Part shown: one piece after another, positions 8,341 to 16,702 of the stretch
How the letters are laid out: each line of letters starts with the position of its first letter
How positions within the stretch are numbered: position 1 is the stretch's first letter
Source: an uncultured Pelagibacteraceae bacterium
GTDB lineage: Bacteria > Pseudomonadota > Alphaproteobacteria > Pelagibacterales > Pelagibacteraceae
Direction of reading: 5' to 3'
Length of the DNA: 64,000 nt
NCBI GenBank assembly: GCA_902623495.1
Contig: CACNTW010000006.1
Location: 1 to 64,000, forward strand
Notes under the pieces: generated by a model
The model's database searches: none
The model's input: the letters and a program-made list of their open reading frames with translations, nothing else
Told to the model about the DNA's origin: nothing
Made by a program: the position numbers and the translations under genes

Positions 8341-8384
8341 AACAGCCTTTATTGAGAATTTTACCATTCCTAATAAAGGCTGTT
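8341..8384 (-). terminator. Stem-loop downstream of hup
   Basis: AACAGCCTTTATT (8341-8353) and AATAAAGGCTGTT (8372-8384) are perfectly complementary over 13 bases with an 18-base loop. The hairpin starts 10 bases after the stop codon of the HU gene on the minus strand. The trailing T run is short (TTT), so it may act as a terminator or mRNA-stabilising 3' structure. Confidence 0.65.
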
Positions 8385-8393
8385 AAATGAGTT

Positions 8394-8669
8394 TTACTTG
8401 TTAAATACTTCTTTAAGTGCTTTAGCAGGTAAAAACTTTACCTTCTGAGAAGCAGCGATTTGGATTTGCTCTCCAGTTCTTGGATTACGTCCAATTCGGG
8501 CTTTTCTTTTAGCCACTTTGTATGTACCAAAACCTGCAATCTTTACAGAATCGTCGTTTTTCAACGCATCTAGTATAGTATTCGTAATAGTATCAAAAGT
8601 ACGCTCTGCATCAGCTTTACTTTGATTTAACGAACCAGCTAGCTTTGCTACTAATTGTTTTTTGTTCAT
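8394..8669 (-). CDS. hup: DNA-binding protein HU
   Basis: A 91-residue histone-like protein of the HU/IHF family. It begins MNKKQLVAKLAG and carries the DNA-intercalating arm with RIGRNPRTGEQI (about residues 58-69) and the proline at the arm tip. It bends DNA and organises the nucleoid. The gene is monocistronic: its own RBS (GGAG) lies about 8 bases before the ATG, with a 150-base AT-rich upstream interval and a 13-base-pair stem-loop directly after the stop. IHF subunits are less likely because the arm motif and short C-terminus are of HU type. Confidence 0.95.
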   Translation of the reverse strand: MNKKQLVAKLAGSLNQSKADAERTFDTITNTILDALKNDDSVKIAGFGTYKVAKRKARIGRNPRTGEQIQIAASQKVKFLPAKALKEVFNK

Positions 8670-8821
8670 TTTAGCTCCGGTTTTAAAGGTTTATGAAACT
8701 ATACTTAACAAAATCATTGATAATTCAAGCTTTTTTTTAGTATATATTTTTTTTTGAACAACAATATATAGTGGTAAAAAAAGTCAATAAATACAATGTT
8801 TTTTTAGCTATTAAAAAAGCC

Positions 8822-9931
8822 TTAAAATAAGCCTAAATCTTTAAGGTCGTTAAATGTTGCGAAAAACATTAAAGATAACAACAAAAACATTCCGATTCGA
8901 AAAAAACCTTCCTGTGTTTTTTGACTTAAAGGACGACCTAATACTTTTTCAAATGCATAAAACATCAGATGTCCTCCATCTAATAAAGGTATTGGAAACA
9001 AGTTAATTAGTCCTAAACTTATAGAAATATATGCCATCATACTGACAAAGGGTATAATTCCAAATTCTGCTACTTGGCCAGAAATTTTAGCAATTCTAAT
9101 TGGACCACCCAATTGAGAACTATCCCCTGCTCCTGTAAACATTGATCCAAGATATTTAAGTGATGAAGTTGTTACAAAATAAACTTCATTAAATGATTGA
9201 AGTAAAGCTTGTGCAGGTCCAAGTTTTTTGTGTGTTATTTGATTGTTATAAGGACTAAGTTTAATGCCTACCATCCTTTTCTTTAATTTGTTTCCTAATT
9301 CATCAACGCTATCAACAAAATTTGGCTTTACTTTTAATATTATCTCCTGGTCATATCTTGAAACTTTAAAATCGATAAATTCTGATGTTGACATTGCTAT
9401 TAATTTAGAAACATCAAGAATACTCTCAACTTTTGTATTATCTATTTCAATAATAACATCATTTTTTTGCATACCAGCAACTTCTGCTGGACTATCTTTT
9501 AATACTTCATCAATTACAGCTGGTGTAAAATCTTTACCTGCAAACATGTATATGAAAGTAAAAATGACTAAAGCTAATATAAAATTAGCCAATGGTCCTC
9601 CAGCAACAATTAATGCTCTTTGGTAAAGAGGTTTTGTTACAAACAATTTATGTTGGTCTTCTTTGCTATATTTTTTTAGTAGTTCCTCTTGATCTGCTTG
9701 TGAAAATACATTCCTATCTCCGAAAAATTTTACATAACCGCCTAGTGGTATCCAACAAACTTTCCATCTTGTCCCTGATTTATCGTTCCATCCAAATAAT
9801 TCTCGACCAAAACCTATCGAAAAGTCTGTTACACCAACACCATATCTTTTTGCAAAATAATAATGTCCATATTCATGAATGAAAACAACAACAACAATTA
9901 ATACAATAAATGGTAATATAAAATTGAGCAT
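8822..9931 (-). CDS. rseP: Site-2 intramembrane metalloprotease RseP
   Basis: A 369-residue inner-membrane zinc protease. The metal motif HEYGH is at 19-23 in the first helix and the second ligand motif LDGGH is near 318. One PDZ domain, about residues 125-195 (DSPAEVAGMQKNDVIIEI), sits between them, and a GPLANF motif precedes helix 2. It trims membrane-anchored regulators such as anti-sigma factors and leftover signal peptides. Length is a little below the two-PDZ E. coli enzyme, as in most alphaproteobacteria. The usual neighbour bamA is not present; instead thiV lies 41 bases upstream on the same strand. Confidence 0.9.
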   Translation of the reverse strand: MLNFILPFIVLIVVVVFIHEYGHYYFAKRYGVGVTDFSIGFGRELFGWNDKSGTRWKVCWIPLGGYVKFFGDRNVFSQADQEELLKKYSKEDQHKLFVTKPLYQRALIVAGGPLANFILALVIFTFIYMFAGKDFTPAVIDEVLKDSPAEVAGMQKNDVIIEIDNTKVESILDVSKLIAMSTSEFIDFKVSRYDQEIILKVKPNFVDSVDELGNKLKKRMVGIKLSPYNNQITHKKLGPAQALLQSFNEVYFVTTSSLKYLGSMFTGAGDSSQLGGPIRIAKISGQVAEFGIIPFVSMMAYISISLGLINLFPIPLLDGGHLMFYAFEKVLGRPLSQKTQEGFFRIGMFLLLSLMFFATFNDLKDLGLF

Positions 9932-9972
9932 TTATTAAATTATACAATAATTAGGTTTTTAATAAACATCAA

Positions 9973-11403
9973 TTATTTCAATTTCCATGCAATTATTGGT
10001 GATAAAGTTGCCGCAATAAATGAACAAAACAAAAGAGATTGAGAAATATACGATGGTGCTAAATCCATTGGCAAAATTATGCCAAATAGTATTGATTTAG
10101 AAAAATCAGGACTTGGAAAAAATAATAGTCCTGCAATTAATCCTATTAATATAGAAACATAAGCATTTTTTTCATCATAAGATTTTGAATAAAAAGTATA
10201 AAAAACACTTAGAACAGCCGCACAACAAAATAAATCTGCTATTAAGAATAAATAAAGAATACTAAATCCTTTTGATGCAACAAAAAAAGCTATGACTGAA
10301 AGAAAAATAACAAATTGTTTTGAGATATTTAAATGATTATTTTTTAAATTTAATACTTTATCTACATCGACTATTACCAAACTTGAAATAGCATTTATTA
10401 AAGTATCAATACTACTTATTGTTAAAGAGATAGCTAAAATTATTACAATGACTGAAAATATTATTAAATTTTCTTTTAATAAAATTGAGAAAAATGCAAG
10501 ATCAGGTATTACATTAGTATCTTGAGAGACAGCCACTAAACCACTGAATCCCATAAAAAATACTATTGGTAATATTATTAAAAATGAAAATATTAAACTT
10601 TTTTTTAAAACTTCGTAATTTTTTGCAGCATAAACTCTCTGCCAATTACCTTGATGAAAAAGATTAGTTGCAGCAACAGCTATAAAGAAAGTTAAACCGG
10701 CAGTATAATTTTGAAGATAACTAAAACTTAACAAATGCGGATTATTATTTTTAATAATTTCAAAATTAAATTCGTTTGTTTCAATTGAGGTAATAAAAAT
10801 TAAACTAATTATTAAAAGTGCTGTAAATACAAAAAATTGAATATTATCTGTGATTAAAGATGCTCTTAACCCTCCATATAATGTGTAAACTAAAGAACAT
10901 GATATTACTATTAAAGAGGTGATCCACAATTCAGTGCCAGATATGTAATTAATTAAAAAAGCTACAGCAGTAACTTCAGCAATTAAAAAGATTGTCATGT
11001 AAAAAATGGAAAAAACTAAAATAAGTTTATAAAGATTTGGTCCAAATCTTAATCTTATTATTTCAATAATACTTTTGCCTTGCGGATAACTAGTTCTAAA
11101 TTTTTTACCAAGATAAATTAAAATAAAAAGCGGAAATGCAGTTCCTAGTGAATAGCCAATCACTGCACCAATTCCTCCCCATGTTGCTGCTGATGCGGGT
11201 CCAAATAAAATCCAAGCACCAAGTGCTGAAGCAACAAGACTTGTTGTTAAGGATAAAGTTCCAATCGAACGGTTTGCAACTAAATAATTATTAAGTCCTT
11301 TAAATTTTTTTGAAAAATAAATTCCAACAAAAACAAATATTAAAGAAATTGAAATAATTAATATTATTGCTGATGATTGATTGATTATATTTAAATTATT
11401 CAT
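9973..11403 (-). CDS. thiV: Sodium:solute symporter, candidate HMP transporter ThiV
   Basis: A 476-residue SSS-family symporter with about 13 helices, including the SSS stretches FFVFVGIYFSKKFKGLNNY-like N-terminus, LVASALGAWILFGPASAATW and VYTLYGGLRASLITD. It is preceded directly by a TPP riboswitch, so expression should fall when thiamine diphosphate is plentiful. In Candidatus Pelagibacter, published work assigns a riboswitch-controlled SSS gene (thiV) to uptake of the thiamine pyrimidine precursor HMP, needed because these cells lack thiC. The match here rests on family plus riboswitch context; transport itself is not shown by the sequence. Confidence 0.85.
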   Translation of the reverse strand: MNNLNIINQSSAIILIISISLIFVFVGIYFSKKFKGLNNYLVANRSIGTLSLTTSLVASALGAWILFGPASAATWGGIGAVIGYSLGTAFPLFILIYLGKKFRTSYPQGKSIIEIIRLRFGPNLYKLILVFSIFYMTIFLIAEVTAVAFLINYISGTELWITSLIVISCSLVYTLYGGLRASLITDNIQFFVFTALLIISLIFITSIETNEFNFEIIKNNNPHLLSFSYLQNYTAGLTFFIAVAATNLFHQGNWQRVYAAKNYEVLKKSLIFSFLIILPIVFFMGFSGLVAVSQDTNVIPDLAFFSILLKENLIIFSVIVIILAISLTISSIDTLINAISSLVIVDVDKVLNLKNNHLNISKQFVIFLSVIAFFVASKGFSILYLFLIADLFCCAAVLSVFYTFYSKSYDEKNAYVSILIGLIAGLLFFPSPDFSKSILFGIILPMDLAPSYISQSLLFCSFIAATLSPIIAWKLK

Positions 11404-11466
11404 TTTCCCTTTCTGAATTACCGGACAGGTTCTAAGGGTATTTCTCAGCCATCTGGCACCCCATTT
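11404..11466 (-). ncRNA. TPP riboswitch (THI element)
   Basis: Read on the minus strand, the interval shows the THI-box landmarks in order: GGGGTGCC, a short GCC-AGAT-GGC hairpin running into CTGAGA, then ACCCTT, GAACCTG and finally CAGAAAGGG. The aptamer is compact, about 60 bases, with minimal P3 and P5 arms. Its 3' conserved GAAAGGGA lies only three to four bases before the thiV ATG at 11403, so the Shine-Dalgarno is part of the aptamer. That points to control of translation initiation by ligand binding rather than a downstream terminator. Confidence 0.92.
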
Positions 11467-11483
11467 ACAACTTATTTCAAAGA

Positions 11484-12227
11484 TTAAATGAAATCAATTA
11501 TTAACTTAGCGCTACTAACAAGAATTAAAGCGTAAATGATATTATAAAATAAATTTTCCTCAATTATTTTAAGTAATTTGTAACCTATAAAAATTCCAAT
11601 AAGCGCTAGGGGAAAGAGAGTAACTGATTGATATAAAGTATCAAAATTCATCATAGATAAATAAACATACAGAGGAAGCTTAATTAGATTAACACAACTA
11701 AAAAAAATAATTCTTGTGCCAACATAAATTTCTTTTTTCATTCTTAGTGGAAGCAAATAAAGACTTGTTGGAGTCCCTCCCGCATGAACACAAAAACTTG
11801 AAAAACCGGCAATGGATGAACAAATAGCCCCTTTAAAAAAGTTTTTTTTTGCCGGTATAGTTTTTTCTTTTTTAAATAAAAAATAATGACCAGAAAATAA
11901 AAAACCCATTATTCCAACTATTAACTTAAGCAAATCCTCAGAAAAATAAGTAAATGTAAATGAGCCAATTATTATTCCAATAGCTGCAAATGGAACTATT
12001 AATTTAAGTGTTCCAAAATCAAACTCTCTTCTAAATCTATAAACTGCAATAATGTCTGAAAAAATTAATATTGGTAAAATAATTGCAAGTGCTTGATTTA
12101 ATGGCATTACTACTGTCATTAATGGAACTGAAATTAATGATATTGATCCACCTAAACCTGATTTAGCAATTCCATACAATACGATAGCTGGAACAACGCT
12201 AACAAAGAATAATAAATTTATCTCCAT
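11484..12227 (-). CDS. TauE/SafE family permease
   Basis: A 247-residue protein with about eight hydrophobic helices and the TauE/SafE (former DUF81) features: the KSGLGGSISLISVPLM region in helix 1-2 and a repeated second half with a HAGGTPTSLYLLPL stretch. Family members export sulfite, sulfoacetate or related sulfonate products, or import anions. Its position between the thiV riboswitch and a small membrane gene does not fix a substrate; a role in clearing sulfite from taurine breakdown is only a possibility. The gene starts 6 bases from the end of the next small gene, so these form one operon. Confidence 0.8.
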   Translation of the reverse strand: MEINLLFFVSVVPAIVLYGIAKSGLGGSISLISVPLMTVVMPLNQALAIILPILIFSDIIAVYRFRREFDFGTLKLIVPFAAIGIIIGSFTFTYFSEDLLKLIVGIMGFLFSGHYFLFKKEKTIPAKKNFFKGAICSSIAGFSSFCVHAGGTPTSLYLLPLRMKKEIYVGTRIIFFSCVNLIKLPLYVYLSMMNFDTLYQSVTLFPLALIGIFIGYKLLKIIEENLFYNIIYALILVSSAKLIIDFI

Positions 12228-12233
12228 TATAAA

Positions 12234-12398
12234 TTAGAAATATAGTAATAAAGATAAAACCACTAATATTAAAACCAATATGATGACAGCTATGTAATTG
12301 AGTTTAATTTTAAATTTGCTTAATAAAAATTCATTAATTTTTTCCCAGAAAATAATAATTAAAATTAATAGTACTGCTGGAAGAATAAATTTAATCAT
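12234..12398 (-). CDS. 54-residue two-helix membrane protein
   Basis: A small hydrophobic protein with helix 1 about residues 2-18 (IKFILPAVLLILIIIFW), a short basic loop (SKFKIKLNY) and helix 2 about residues 36-53. The ATG at 12398 is preferred over a longer frame from 12458, whose extra residues overlap the preceding small gene and are not membrane-like. No family was recognised. It sits 8 bases after another small two-helix gene and 6 bases before the TauE/SafE gene, so it could be an accessory subunit of a membrane complex; that is inference from context. Confidence 0.5.
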   Translation of the reverse strand: MIKFILPAVLLILIIIFWEKINEFLLSKFKIKLNYIAVIILVLILVVLSLLLYF

Positions 12399-12406
12399 AA
12401 ATCTAT

Positions 12407-12574
12407 TTACATCAAAAAATACATCAATCCAAATATAACAAGTATAATTATTATCCAAATTGAAAAATTAGATATCAATTGTTTAATATTTGAGTTTGAT
12501 CTGAGAAAATTAGGTAGAACTAATATTAAGACTAATATTAAAAATATTGCAGGAATTATCTGGTCAACAGTCAA
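12407..12574 (-). CDS. 55-residue two-helix membrane protein, TTG start
   Basis: A short frame from a TTG at 12574 to TAA at 12407, lying between the ABC-2 permease stop (12576) and the 54-residue gene. The product has two hydrophobic helices (about residues 6-21 and 37-54) separated by a polar loop (PNFLRSNSNIKQ), the same plan as its downstream neighbour. No ATG is available in frame near the start, which lowers confidence. The two tiny genes may be diverged duplicates. Confidence 0.42.
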   Translation of the reverse strand: MTVDQIIPAIFLILVLILVLPNFLRSNSNIKQLISNFSIWIIIILVIFGLMYFLM

Positions 12575-12575
12575 A

Positions 12576-13343
12576 TTAATTTTTTATATTATAACCTTTT
12601 TTAAGTATAATTGAGACAAGAGTTACACATACAATTAAAAATATAAACATTGTTGAAATACTTATCCAAATATCAAAATCAGAAACTCCATAAAATGCAA
12701 ACCTCAGCCCATTAATTAAATATACAACAGGATTAAAATAAGTGACTGTTTGCCAGAAACTTGGGAGCATATCTAGCGAATACAAACTTCCACCTAAGAA
12801 TACCATTGGTGTTATGACAATTGTTGGTATTATAGACATTTGCTCGAAATTTTTACTAAGAAGTCCAATTAAAAACCCAAACAAAGCAAAAGTAAAAGCA
12901 ACTAGAATTAATAAGAAAATCATTAGTAAAGGAAACTTTACATTTACTTCTGCAAAAAAAAGTGAAGTGCAGAAAATTACTGCAGCAACAATTAAGGTTT
13001 TAGTTGCACCTGCACCAACATAAGCAATTACAATTTCTACAGTAGAAATTGGAGCTGCTAAAATTTCATAAATTGTTCCATTAAATTTAGGAAAAAAAAT
13101 TCCAAAAGAAGTGTTACTGATAGATTGCGTTAATAATGTTAACATCAATAATCCTGGAACTATATAAGAGCCATAACTAATGCCATCAATTTTTTGTACA
13201 TAATCCCCGATTACCGAGCCGAATACTATAAAGTATAATGAAGTAGATAAAACTGGAGAAAGAAGAGATTGAATTAATGTTCTTCTAAATCGATCCATTT
13301 CATGAAAATAAATTGCTCTTAATGCGTAAAAATTAATCCTCAT
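12576..13343 (-). CDS. yadH: ABC-2 type exporter permease
   Basis: A 255-residue membrane subunit with six helices of the ABC-2/NodJ/YadH class: N-terminal [20 protein letters not shown], the [11 protein letters not shown] stretch, and [18 protein letters not shown] near the C-terminus. With its ATPase it should form an exporter for a hydrophobic or lipid-linked compound; substrates of this subgroup are not defined. Its first 11 bases overlap the end of the ATPase gene upstream, so synthesis is coupled. Confidence 0.85.
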   Translation of the reverse strand: MRINFYALRAIYFHEMDRFRRTLIQSLLSPVLSTSLYFIVFGSVIGDYVQKIDGISYGSYIVPGLLMLTLLTQSISNTSFGIFFPKFNGTIYEILAAPISTVEIVIAYVGAGATKTLIVAAVIFCTSLFFAEVNVKFPLLMIFLLILVAFTFALFGFLIGLLSKNFEQMSIIPTIVITPMVFLGGSLYSLDMLPSFWQTVTYFNPVVYLINGLRFAFYGVSDFDIWISISTMFIFLIVCVTLVSIILKKGYNIKN

Positions 13344-14268
13344 TATTTTCCTTTACCAATGTCACAAAAATCTTTTCAAGATTATTTTGCTCTGTTTTTA
13401 AATCTCTCATCCTCAAACCTGCATTTTTTAAATCTTGAAGCATCTTTGTGATACCTGTTCTTTCAGCATGTAAGTTATAGTTGTAAATTAATGAATAATT
13501 ATCATTAGATATTGATAGATTATATTCATTAAGTTCTGCTGGAATTTTTTCGACTTTATCTTGTAATTCAATGGTTAATTTTTTATGACCCATTTTTTTT
13601 AATAAATCTATTTTATTATCAACAACAATTATTTCTCCTTGATTAATTACTGCAACTCGGTCTGCGATTGCCTCTGCTTCTTCAATATAGTGTGTTGTTA
13701 ATATTATAGTTACTCCTGTTTTCCTTAATCTCTCTACAACTTTCCACATATCTTTTCTCAATTCTACATCAACACCTGCTGTTGGCTCATCAAGAAATAA
13801 TATCGAAGGTTCATGTGATAATGCTTTTGCTATCATTACACGTCTTTTCATTCCTCCTGAAAGCTGATTTAACCTTAAATCTTTTTTGTCCCATAAACTG
13901 AAATCTTTAAGAACTTTTTCTATATGTTGAGGTTTCGGCTTTTTTCCATATAAACCTCTTGAATATGAAACATTGTTAAACACTGTTTCAAATTGTTCTA
14001 ATGAAATTTCTTGAGGGACCAGTCCTATTCTTGATCTTGTTTCTCTATAATCTTTTATAATATCAAAACCATCTACTGTAATTACTCCTGAAGTTGGTTT
14101 AACTATACCACATACAATACTTATGAGTGTAGTTTTACCAGCTCCATTTGGTCCAAGCATAGCAATAATTTCACCTTGCTTTATATTTAAGTTAACAGTT
14201 TTTAAAGCATTAAATCCGTTGTCATATACCTTCGAAAGGTTATCTATTGTTATTAAATCTTTAGTCAT
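13333..14268 (-). CDS. yadG: ABC-2 type exporter ATPase
   Basis: A 311-residue nucleotide-binding subunit with Walker [11 protein letters not shown]-loop VPQEI, ABC signature [15 protein letters not shown], Walker [14 protein letters not shown] and switch histidine [11 protein letters not shown]-terminal extension of about 90 residues follows the ATPase core, usual for CcmA/YadG relatives. I chose the ATG at 14268 because the upstream alternative at 14277 is a TTG that adds three residues. It pairs with the permease overlapping its 3' end. Confidence 0.88.
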   Translation of the reverse strand: MTKDLITIDNLSKVYDNGFNALKTVNLNIKQGEIIAMLGPNGAGKTTLISIVCGIVKPTSGVITVDGFDIIKDYRETRSRIGLVPQEISLEQFETVFNNVSYSRGLYGKKPKPQHIEKVLKDFSLWDKKDLRLNQLSGGMKRRVMIAKALSHEPSILFLDEPTAGVDVELRKDMWKVVERLRKTGVTIILTTHYIEEAEAIADRVAVINQGEIIVVDNKIDLLKKMGHKKLTIELQDKVEKIPAELNEYNLSISNDNYSLIYNYNLHAERTGITKMLQDLKNAGLRMRDLKTEQNNLEKIFVTLVKENNED

Positions 14269-14301
14269 TATCCGCAATCTTAAAATGATATAGAGGTGTT
14301 T

Positions 14302-14745
14302 TTAATGACAAGCAATATTATATTTTTTTAATCTCCAATAATTGTATGGCCATGGAGTTAAAAAACCAACTAGTAGCATTATTGGAACTACCCACCAATT
14401 TAAAATAGCTCCACCTGTTAAAATTACATCTGTGAGGTTCATAGCTATTTCCATACTGACCATTGATATAAAGCTCATACCAAGTGCAGTCTTTAATGCT
14501 TTGGAAAAATCAAGTTTTTGTCTTAGTAAAATTATAGTTTCTAAAATAATACTTGTAATCAAACCATTTATAATTGCTAAAGTCATGATGGCTAAAACAG
14601 GCCAGGGAATTCCTGTTATCTGAAAATACAATATAGTTCCAAAGTCACCAATTGCACAGCCTAGTAAACACCAAGCAGTATTTTTTGCGCTTCTTTTCCA
14701 AGTATGCTTGCATGACCAATTAAAATTAATTGCTTCTGAACTCAT
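14302..14745 (-). CDS. DUF4396 membrane protein
   Basis: A 147-residue protein with four helices matching the DUF4396 family: an N-terminal WKRSAKNTAWCLLGCAIGDF, a SMVSMEIAMNLTDV helix, and a C-terminal LTPWPYNYWRLKKY. Two cysteines lie in the first helix, and His/Met residues are frequent (NIACH at the end, MSFISMVSMEIAMN). That would suit metal or haem handling, but function is not established. Its start overlaps the cytochrome c gene's stop by 4 bases, tying it to the redox group upstream. Confidence 0.75.
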   Translation of the reverse strand: MSSEAINFNWSCKHTWKRSAKNTAWCLLGCAIGDFGTILYFQITGIPWPVLAIMTLAIINGLITSIILETIILLRQKLDFSKALKTALGMSFISMVSMEIAMNLTDVILTGGAILNWWVVPIMLLVGFLTPWPYNYWRLKKYNIACH

Positions 14746-15170
14746 TGTTTGCTCATTTCTAAATGATATTCATAAATATCATCTTTCCAATAAGATTTAA
14801 TGTACGAAAGAATGTTATCAATACCTTCATCACTTATTTTGTCACCAAAACCCATCATCTTGCCTTCATAATTTTTTATCAATTTAGCAAATCCATACTT
14901 TATCATTCTATGTAGTAACTCATCTGTATGATGCCAAGTATGACCAGTTCCATTTAAAGGGGGTGCTTTTCTATGCCCATCTTCATCTAAACTTTGCCAA
15001 TTTGTAGCTCCAGCTAAATTTGCTTGGTGACAAGAAACACAATATTGATTGTATAATATCTTGCCATTTTTAATTGCTTCTAATGAATCTCTTGTTATGG
15101 GGTAGTGCGAATGAGAGAAAGCAGTATCTGCATAAAATAAAACAATAAGGATAAAAAAATACTTTTTCAT
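14742..15170 (-). CDS. Periplasmic c-type cytochrome
   Basis: A 142-residue class I cytochrome c. A signal peptide covers residues 1-19 (MKKYFFILIVLFYADTAFS). The haem site is CVSCH at 44-48, and the distal methionine is probably in GKMMGFGDKISD. Also visible are PPLNGTGHTWHHTDELLHRM, the pattern of the small cytochromes found beside copper-tolerance or membrane oxidase proteins. It should carry electrons in the periplasm. It overlaps the next gene by one base and the previous by four. Confidence 0.85.
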   Translation of the reverse strand: MKKYFFILIVLFYADTAFSHSHYPITRDSLEAIKNGKILYNQYCVSCHQANLAGATNWQSLDEDGHRKAPPLNGTGHTWHHTDELLHRMIKYGFAKLIKNYEGKMMGFGDKISDEGIDNILSYIKSYWKDDIYEYHLEMSKQ

Positions 15171-15634
15171 TAGTGTGGAGCCCTATATCTGCTATGACAA
15201 GCTTTACAGCTCGACCACATATATTGTTTCAAAGCTGTTCTAAAATCATCTTGGTCTTCGATAATTGAAGCTAGCTTTATCATTTGATCAGATGATTTTT
15301 TCATTAGAGCATTAAATTCATCTTTTTCTTCCCAAATAATTGGTAAAGCCTCTGTTCCATGTCCCTCTTTTGTATTTTCTGGAAATAAATTTAGTAATTC
15401 TAAATAATTATCACTCATTCTAATCATCAGTTTTTTTGAGTCCTCAATTTCAACTTCGTTAAGCAAAATACTAATTCTTTTTGCTAGTTTATAATTTTGA
15501 CTGAATAAAGATTTTCTTTTCTTTATTATGTCTTTTGCGCTTTCTTCTGATAAAACATTAGAATTAAATGAAAAAGAAAGTGCTACAATAAACATTATTT
15601 TGAAAATATTATTTATTTTTATAAAATAGCTCAT
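15170..15634 (-). CDS. Cytochrome c'-like haem protein
   Basis: A 154-residue secreted protein with a signal sequence (residues 1-30, FKIMFIVALSFSFNSNVLS). It ends in the c'-type haem motif CKACHSRYRAPH, only seven residues from the C-terminus. The remainder is helical, as expected for the four-helix bundle cytochrome c'/c556 family, whose members bind NO or transfer electrons. I chose the ATG at 15634 because upstream codons to 15691 overlap the divergent cytochrome b561 gene and give no membrane or signal character. Remarkably, this ATG and that of the divergent gene share bases. Confidence 0.8.
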   Translation of the reverse strand: MSYFIKINNIFKIMFIVALSFSFNSNVLSEESAKDIIKKRKSLFSQNYKLAKRISILLNEVEIEDSKKLMIRMSDNYLELLNLFPENTKEGHGTEALPIIWEEKDEFNALMKKSSDQMIKLASIIEDQDDFRTALKQYMWSSCKACHSRYRAPH

Positions 15635-16160
15635 GTCGAATAGTATAACATTACGATATAGTTGGTTAGCTAAATTTTTCCATTGGTTCACTTTGCTCCT
15701 TCTAATTGCTCAGATACCAATGGGGTTTATTTTAGTCAGATTGGATTTTTCGGATTTAAGAATAACTATAGAAAATGTGCATGTAATTGTTGGGATATCT
15801 ATATTTTACATAACCTTATTTAGGTTAATTTATAAATTTTTTAGCAAGTCCCCAAAACTAATGCCTGAGTCATTCTTTGGACAAAACTTGATTGCGAAAT
15901 TGAATCATTTCGCTCTTTATGTCGCACTTTTAACAATAACAACATCAGGAATTTTAAAAAAGCTATTTAATGGTGAAAAACTAAATTTTTTTATTTTTAA
16001 ATTAAGGATTGAAGATAACTTTGATTTAGCGGATCAATTTTACAATGTTCACGTTATTTCAAATTATATATTAATAGTTTTAATCTCATTGCATATTTTT
16101 GCAGTTTTGTTTCATCAAATATTTTTGAAAGAAAACATCTTGAAAAGAATGACCAGATAA
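15633..16160 (+). CDS. Cytochrome b561 family protein
   Basis: A 175-residue inner membrane diheme-type cytochrome b with four helices. Haem-ligand histidines are visible in KFFHWF (helix 1), ENVHVIVG (helix 2), LNHFALYV (helix 3) and VHVISNYILIVLISLHIF (helix 4), the standard prokaryotic cytochrome b561 pattern (CybB type). It can exchange electrons between quinol and periplasmic carriers, here plausibly with the divergent cytochromes c. It is followed 13 bases on by a periplasmic thioredoxin-like gene. Confidence 0.85.
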   Translation: MSNSITLRYSWLAKFFHWFTLLLLIAQIPMGFILVRLDFSDLRITIENVHVIVGISIFYITLFRLIYKFFSKSPKLMPESFFGQNLIAKLNHFALYVALLTITTSGILKKLFNGEKLNFFIFKLRIEDNFDLADQFYNVHVISNYILIVLISLHIFAVLFHQIFLKENILKRMTR

Positions 16161-16173
16161 TTAAATAGAGCTC

Positions 16174-16548
16174 ATGAAAAAATATTTTGTCTTTCTTATT
16201 TTATTCTTGATACCAAATATCTCATTTGGTTTTGAAAAAACTACAAATTTTGATCTGAAAAAATTATTAGAAATTCAAAAATCTGGTAAAACGATTGTTA
16301 TTAATTCTTGGAATGAATATTGTTCAACATGTGCAGCACAAACAAAAGTTTTCGATCAAGCAATGAAAGACTTTAAGGATGTTGAGTTTTTATTCTATGA
16401 GCAAACAGAACATGAAGATATTGCAAAAACTTTAGGTGTTAATTATTGGACTACAATAGTAGTTTTTAAAGGTGAAAGTGAAGTAGCAAGAGAAATTGGT
16501 TTAACTGACAAAGACCAAATATATAGTTTAATAAACAAAGGTATATAA
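16174..16548 (+). CDS. Periplasmic thioredoxin-like protein
   Basis: A 124-residue protein with a signal peptide (residues 1-20, ending SFGFE) and a thioredoxin fold. The active site is CSTC in WNEYCSTCAAQTKVF. The cis-proline position is taken by a different residue (YWTTIVVF rather than the usual VxxxPT), which would weaken or change disulfide exchange. It is likely involved in cytochrome or other periplasmic thiol maturation with the b561 gene 13 bases upstream. The general thioredoxin family call is firm; the precise role is not. Confidence 0.75.
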   Translation: MKKYFVFLILFLIPNISFGFEKTTNFDLKKLLEIQKSGKTIVINSWNEYCSTCAAQTKVFDQAMKDFKDVEFLFYEQTEHEDIAKTLGVNYWTTIVVFKGESEVAREIGLTDKDQIYSLINKGI

Positions 16549-16702
16549 TTCCTTTTTACCTCCCCTTTCGAGGAGGTGAATTCAACAAAAAAGAGAGAAA
16601 TAAATGAATGTTAAATTCAGGAATAATTTTTTAATTATTAATGCTATATAGAATTAATTTTTTTTTTGTCAATTTACGAAAAAGTAAGAGAAAATAGGGA
16701 TT
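16549..16702 (+). other. Intergenic with hairpin, tiny ORF and T-run
   Basis: This 154-base spacer lies between the convergent thioredoxin-like and ald genes. It holds a stem-loop ACCTCC (16558-16563) / GGAGGT (16572-16577). It also holds a Shine-Dalgarno-like AAAAAAGAGAGAAA and a 15-codon ORF at 16604-16651 (MNVKFRNNFLIINAI, TAG stop). A run of ten T follows at 16658-16667. The leader before the ORF is nearly the same as the one before dctP (54810-54824). It could be a relict gene start, a small RNA or a real micropeptide; only the elements are seen. Confidence 0.35.

Noticed and set aside
9264-9882. Plus-strand frames opposite rseP
   Set aside because: They lie wholly within the conserved protease gene on the other strand, with no start signal; their hydrophobic look follows from the membrane helices of rseP read in antisense.
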